From NCBI GenBank assembly GCA_012837465.1, contig DURG01000314.1, positions 1 through 7,770 of the forward strand: DNA of 7,770 nucleotides. Reading direction: 5' to 3'. This DNA comes from Propionibacterium sp. (GTDB lineage Bacteria > Actinomycetota > Actinomycetes > Propionibacteriales > Propionibacteriaceae). The notes beneath the pieces are model-generated. The model was given only the letters and a program-made list of their open reading frames with translations. It searched no databases and had not been told where the DNA came from. Numbering within the stretch: position 1 is the stretch's first letter; each line of letters starts with the position of its first letter. Below, piece by piece: positions 5,621 to 7,770 of the stretch. The translations under genes and the position numbers were made by a program.

Positions 5621-6262
5621 CTACTCGGCCAGGCCGTAGAGGCGGTCGCCAGCGTCACCGAGGCCCGGGACGATGTAGCCCGCGTCGTTGAGCTTCTCGT
5701 CGAGCGCGGCGACGACCACGCGGCACGGCACCTGCAGGTCCGCAAGCAGGCTGTTGAGCTTCTCGATGCCCTCGGGCGCGGCGGTCAGGCAGATCGCGGT
5801 GATGTCATCGGCGCCCCGGTCCACGAGATACTGGATCGCGCCGCCCAGCGAGCCGCCGGTGGCGAGCATCGGGTCCAGCACATAGCACTGGCGCCCGGAC
5901 AGGTCCTGGGGGAGCCGCTCGGCGTAGGTCATCGGCTCGAGGGTCTCCTCGTCGCGGATCATGCCGAGGAAGCCCACCTCGGCCGTCGGGACGAGCCGCA
6001 GCATGCCGTCGAGCATGCCCAGCCCGGCGCGCAGGATCGGTACGACGAGGGGCGCGGGGTTGGCGAGCTTCACCCCTGTGGTGGGGGCGACGGGTGTCTC
6101 GATCTCCACGTCGCGCACGCGGACGCCGCGGGTGGCCTCGTAGGCCAGCAAGGTCATGAGCTCCTCGACCAGCAACCGGAAGACGGGCTGGGGCGTCTCC
6201 TTGTTGCGGAGCACCGTGAGCTTGTGATGGACGAGGGGATGATCGACGACGTGAAGTTCCAC
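5621..6262 (-). CDS. upp: Uracil phosphoribosyltransferase
   Basis: A cytosolic pyrimidine-salvage enzyme that joins uracil and PRPP to make UMP. The 213-residue product has the normal family length and motifs: an N-terminal VVDHPLVHHKLTVLRNK (5-21), RAGLGMLDGML (78-88), VGFLGMIRDEETLEP (96-110) with the MTYAERLP flap, the PRPP-binding loop DPMLATGGS (130-138) and the C-terminal uracil-binding GYIVPGLGDAGDRLYG (195-210). The start is GTG at 6262, supported by GAAGG (6271-6275) 8 nt upstream and by the family's usual short N-terminus. It is divergent from the tadA pair, with 121 bp between the start codons. Confidence 0.97.
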   Translation of the reverse strand: MELHVVDHPLVHHKLTVLRNKETPQPVFRLLVEELMTLLAYEATRGVRVRDVEIETPVAPTTGVKLANPAPLVVPILRAGLGMLDGMLRLVPTAEVGFLGMIRDEETLEPMTYAERLPQDLSGRQCYVLDPMLATGGSLGGAIQYLVDRGADDITAICLTAAPEGIEKLNSLLADLQVPCRVVVAALDEKLNDAGYIVPGLGDAGDRLYGLAE

Positions 6263-6383
6263 AAGTCCAACCTTCGCACATTCCGGGGCCCCAGCGCCCA
6301 GGTTCGGCCCTGCCGCTTACTTGAGATGGGGAAGCGTGCAAGGATGGGCAACGGCAGAGGGCTTTCGTCGGAAGGAGTGCACT
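6263..6383. promoter_or_regulatory. Divergent promoter region between upp and the tadA pair
   Basis: This 121-bp region must hold both promoters. I see Shine-Dalgarno sequences for both genes (GAAGG at 6271-6275 on the minus strand; GAAGGAG at 6371-6377 on the plus strand, 6 nt before GTG 6384). A palindrome GGGGCCCC lies at 6285-6292, and a widely spaced dyad, CTGCCG at 6310-6315 with CGGCAG at 6352-6357, lies in the middle. No -35/-10 pair with good spacing is convincing on either strand; TTGAGA at 6321-6326 lacks a matching -10. Confidence 0.5.
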
Positions 6384-6980
6384 GTGGACGTGTTCGATGA
6401 GGATGCGGTGGAGCCGTTCAACCTGAAGGACGACGTTGACGATTCCGACGACGACGAAGAAGAAGAGTTCGATGACTTCGATGACGATGACCTCGAGGAC
6501 GCCTCGGAGGACGACGTCGACCTGGTGATCGCCCTGTACCGCGAGGACGGGAAGGCCACCGCCGTACCGCTGGACTTCGACCTCGCCAACGACCTCGACG
6601 AGCTCATCCGCCAGCTCAGCCGACTGCCGGGCGACTCCGGTGCAGACGGCTGGGTCTCCGTGGCCGGCGAGTTCTTCGTACTGTGCCGCGTGCGCGGCCG
6701 CACCGTCGAGGTGCTGCTGTCCGACGCGACGGCGGCCAACGACTGGCCGCTCGCGCGCGACGTGGTCGACTACCTGGGCGAGGAGGTGCCCGACGAGGAC
6801 GACGACTCGTTCCCGATCGGCGATCTGGAACTCTACGCGGCCAGCGGCCTGCGTGGCTTCGAGCTGGAGGCCATCGCCACCGACTATGACGAGGATTCCG
6901 ACGTCCTGCTCGGCACCATCGCCAAGAAGTTGAAGGTGGGCCCGGAGTTCGACCGAGCCGCCGAGTCCTTCGACGACTGA
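6384..6980 (+). CDS. tRNA adenosine deaminase-associated acidic protein
   Basis: A 198-residue acidic protein of the family annotated in actinobacteria as putative tRNA adenosine deaminase-associated protein, named for its constant position before tadA. Its biochemical role is unknown; the link to TadA is by gene neighbourhood. Residues 16-45 are almost all Asp and Glu and are probably disordered. A compact domain follows, with DLVIALYREDGKATAVPL (46-63), GWVSVAGEFFVLCRVRG (89-105), LLSDATAANDWPLARDVVDYLG (111-132) and GDLELYAASGLRGFELEAI (146-164). The GTG start at 6384 is chosen over the longer ORF from 6321 because GAAGGAG lies 6 nt before it. The gene ends 8 bp before tadA, so the two are surely co-transcribed. 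Confidence 0.88.
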   Translation: MDVFDEDAVEPFNLKDDVDDSDDDEEEEFDDFDDDDLEDASEDDVDLVIALYREDGKATAVPLDFDLANDLDELIRQLSRLPGDSGADGWVSVAGEFFVLCRVRGRTVEVLLSDATAANDWPLARDVVDYLGEEVPDEDDDSFPIGDLELYAASGLRGFELEAIATDYDEDSDVLLGTIAKKLKVGPEFDRAAESFDD

Positions 6981-6988
6981 CCGGGGCC

Positions 6989-7444
6989 GTGGGCACCCGC
7001 TGGCATGACGCGATGCGTCGCGCGCTGGCCGAGGCGTCGGCCGCTGAGGCGCACGGCGACGTGCCGATCGGGGCGGTCATCCTCGGGCCCGACGGCGAGC
7101 TGCTCGCCGCCGCTGGCAACGAGCGCGAACTCACCGGCGATCCGACGGCGCACGCCGAGGTGGTCGCCATCCGGCGCGCCGCCGAGCGGCTGGGGGAGTG
7201 GCGGCTGACCGGTTGCACCCTCGTCGTCACCTTGGAGCCCTGCACGATGTGCGCAGGTGCCATCGTCGGCGCCCGCATCGAACACCTGGTCTTCGGCGCC
7301 TTCGACGAGAAGGCCGGCGCAGTCGCCTCCCTGTGGGACGTGGTGCGCGACCCGCGCCTGAACCACCGTCCCGCCGTGACCTCCGGCGTCCTCGAAGCCG
7401 AATGCAGCCAGCTCCTGGCGGATTTCTTCGCCGCGAAACGCTGA
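6989..7444 (+). CDS. tadA: tRNA-specific adenosine deaminase (TadA)
   Basis: A zinc-dependent deaminase that converts A34 to inosine in the anticodon of tRNA-Arg(ACG), an essential wobble modification in most bacteria. The 151-residue product has the complete CDA-fold active site: HAEV with zinc ligand His55 and proton shuttle Glu57, and PCTMC with zinc ligands Cys85 and Cys88. Also typical are GDVPIGAVI (23-31), GNERELTGDPTAHAE (43-57), GCTLVVTLEPC (75-85), FGAFDEKAGAVASLWDVVRDPRLNHR (102-127) and a basic C-terminus after LLADFF. The GTG at 6989 gives the usual N-terminal helix (WHDAMRRALAEA); the ATG at 7013 would cut into it. The Shine-Dalgarno is weak (GGGG at 6983-6986), so translation may be coupled to the gene 8 bp upstream. 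The last base of its stop codon is the first base of a 105-bp palindrome. Confidence 0.96.
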   Translation: MGTRWHDAMRRALAEASAAEAHGDVPIGAVILGPDGELLAAAGNERELTGDPTAHAEVVAIRRAAERLGEWRLTGCTLVVTLEPCTMCAGAIVGARIEHLVFGAFDEKAGAVASLWDVVRDPRLNHRPAVTSGVLEAECSQLLADFFAAKR

Positions 7445-7548
7445 TACTCGAGGTCCTCGCAGTATCTCTGCGAAATCAGAGTGTCCACTGTGGATAATCC
7501 ACAGTGCTTGCACTCCTTTCGCAGGGATATTGCGCGAACCTCAAGTAT
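7444..7548. repeat. 105-bp imperfect palindrome after tadA
   Basis: Bases on either side of 7496 are symmetric over 52-nt arms with about 42 of 52 positions complementary; several mismatches become G-U pairs in RNA. The innermost part, 7486-7506, is perfectly palindromic. Each arm has its own smaller dyad: TCGCAG (7457-7462) with CTGCGA (7468-7473) on the left, TTCGC (7518-7522) with GCGAA (7534-7538) on the right. G+C is about 50 percent, well below the flanking genes. It fills nearly the whole gap between the convergent tadA and MFS genes. It may be a bidirectional terminator, but its length, composition and internal structure also fit a MITE-like insertion or a protein-binding site. Confidence 0.85.
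7489..7497 (-). promoter_or_regulatory. DnaA-box match at the centre of the palindrome
   Basis: The minus strand reads TTATCCACA, an exact match to the classical DnaA box. The plus strand at 7495-7503 reads TAATCCACA, one mismatch from the same consensus, so two opposed boxes overlap at the centre. The match is direct; binding is inference, and an isolated site this far from a recognisable origin may mean little. Confidence 0.4.
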
Positions 7549-7549
7549 G

Positions 7550-7561
7550 GCGCTGCAGCGC
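7550..7561. repeat. 12-bp perfect palindrome before the MFS stop
   Basis: GCGCTGCAGCGC is self-complementary and lies 4 bp beyond the MFS stop codon on the minus strand. It may help end the MFS transcript, alone or with the adjoining 105-bp palindrome, or be chance in GC-rich DNA. Confidence 0.4.
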
Positions 7562-7565
7562 GGAG

Positions 7566-7770
7566 CTAGTCGAGGATCGAGATGCCGCCCAACAGGTCAG
7601 GCTGCGCCTTGCGGAACACCACTGCGACGATGAGGGCGAGCGTCGCGGTGCCGGCGGCCACGAGCATCGCACCCGTGGGGCCGGCGGCGTCGATCGCGAT
7701 ACCGCCGATCGCGGAACAGACCGAGACGCCCAGCAGTTGGCCGGTGCCGATCCAGCCGTAGGCCTCCGCT
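7566..7770 (-). CDS. MFS transporter, C-terminal fragment (cut by window edge)
   Basis: Only the last 67 residues are in the window; the rest lies beyond the right edge, so this is truncation by the window and not a broken gene. The translation, worked out by hand from the TAG at 7566-7568, begins AEAYGWIGTGQLLGVSVCSA and continues through IGGIAIDAAGPTGAMLVAAG and a hydrophobic run TATLALIVAVVF to a short hydrophilic tail ending GGISILD. The EAYGW...G..G...GGI.ID..G pattern with two membrane helices joined by a short Gly/Pro turn is typical of helices 11 and 12 of major facilitator efflux or sugar-type transporters. The substrate cannot be inferred. It is convergent with tadA. Confidence 0.7.
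   Translation of the reverse strand, partial: AEAYGWIGTGQLLGVSVCSAIGGIAIDAAGPTGAMLVAAGTATLALIVAVVFRKAQPDLLGGISILD

Noticed and set aside
7444..7548. Replication origin or dif site
   Set aside because: Only one exact DnaA box is present, with no cluster and no dnaA or dnaN nearby, and the sequence does not resemble a XerCD dif core.

Overview
The window is a GC-rich stretch (coding regions roughly two-thirds or more G+C by eye) from an actinobacterium. MenB is nearly superimposable on the mycobacterial enzyme. A tRNA-adenosine-deaminase-associated acidic protein sits directly in front of tadA, an arrangement typical of Actinomycetota. YwiC-like and DUF695-type proteins fit the same group. I cannot fix the genus; a propionibacterial-type genome is a guess only.

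Layout, left to right. Bases 1-88 hold a 41-bp tandem repeat (two exact copies and the start of a third) directly in front of menB (114-1010, +). A long intergenic inverted repeat with 26-bp perfect arms (1027-1111) follows. Next is a NADAR/YbiA-family gene (1203-1763, +), which overlaps tail to tail by 8 bp with a DUF695-type gene (1756-2745, -). Three more minus-strand genes follow: a GH13 glucan branching-enzyme-like protein (2885-4666, GTG start), a YwiC-like membrane protein (4785-5558) and upp, uracil phosphoribosyltransferase (5621-6262). Across a 121-bp divergent promoter region lies a plus-strand pair, the TadA-associated acidic protein (6384-6980) and tadA (6989-7444). A 105-bp, unusually AT-rich near-palindrome (7444-7548) begins at the last base of the tadA stop codon. 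The window ends inside the C-terminal part of an MFS transporter (7566-7770, -).

The genes are mostly housekeeping: menaquinone synthesis, pyrimidine salvage, tRNA wobble editing and alpha-glucan metabolism. They look like separate transcription units rather than one pathway, apart from the tadA pair. I see no phage, transposase, CRISPR or recognisable multi-gene defence system. The less ordinary signals are non-coding: two quite different long palindromes, the repeat array upstream of menB, and -10-like TANNNT boxes placed 6-7 nt before several ATGs, which suggests leaderless transcription. The NADAR gene also has an 11-codon upstream ORF whose stop overlaps its start.
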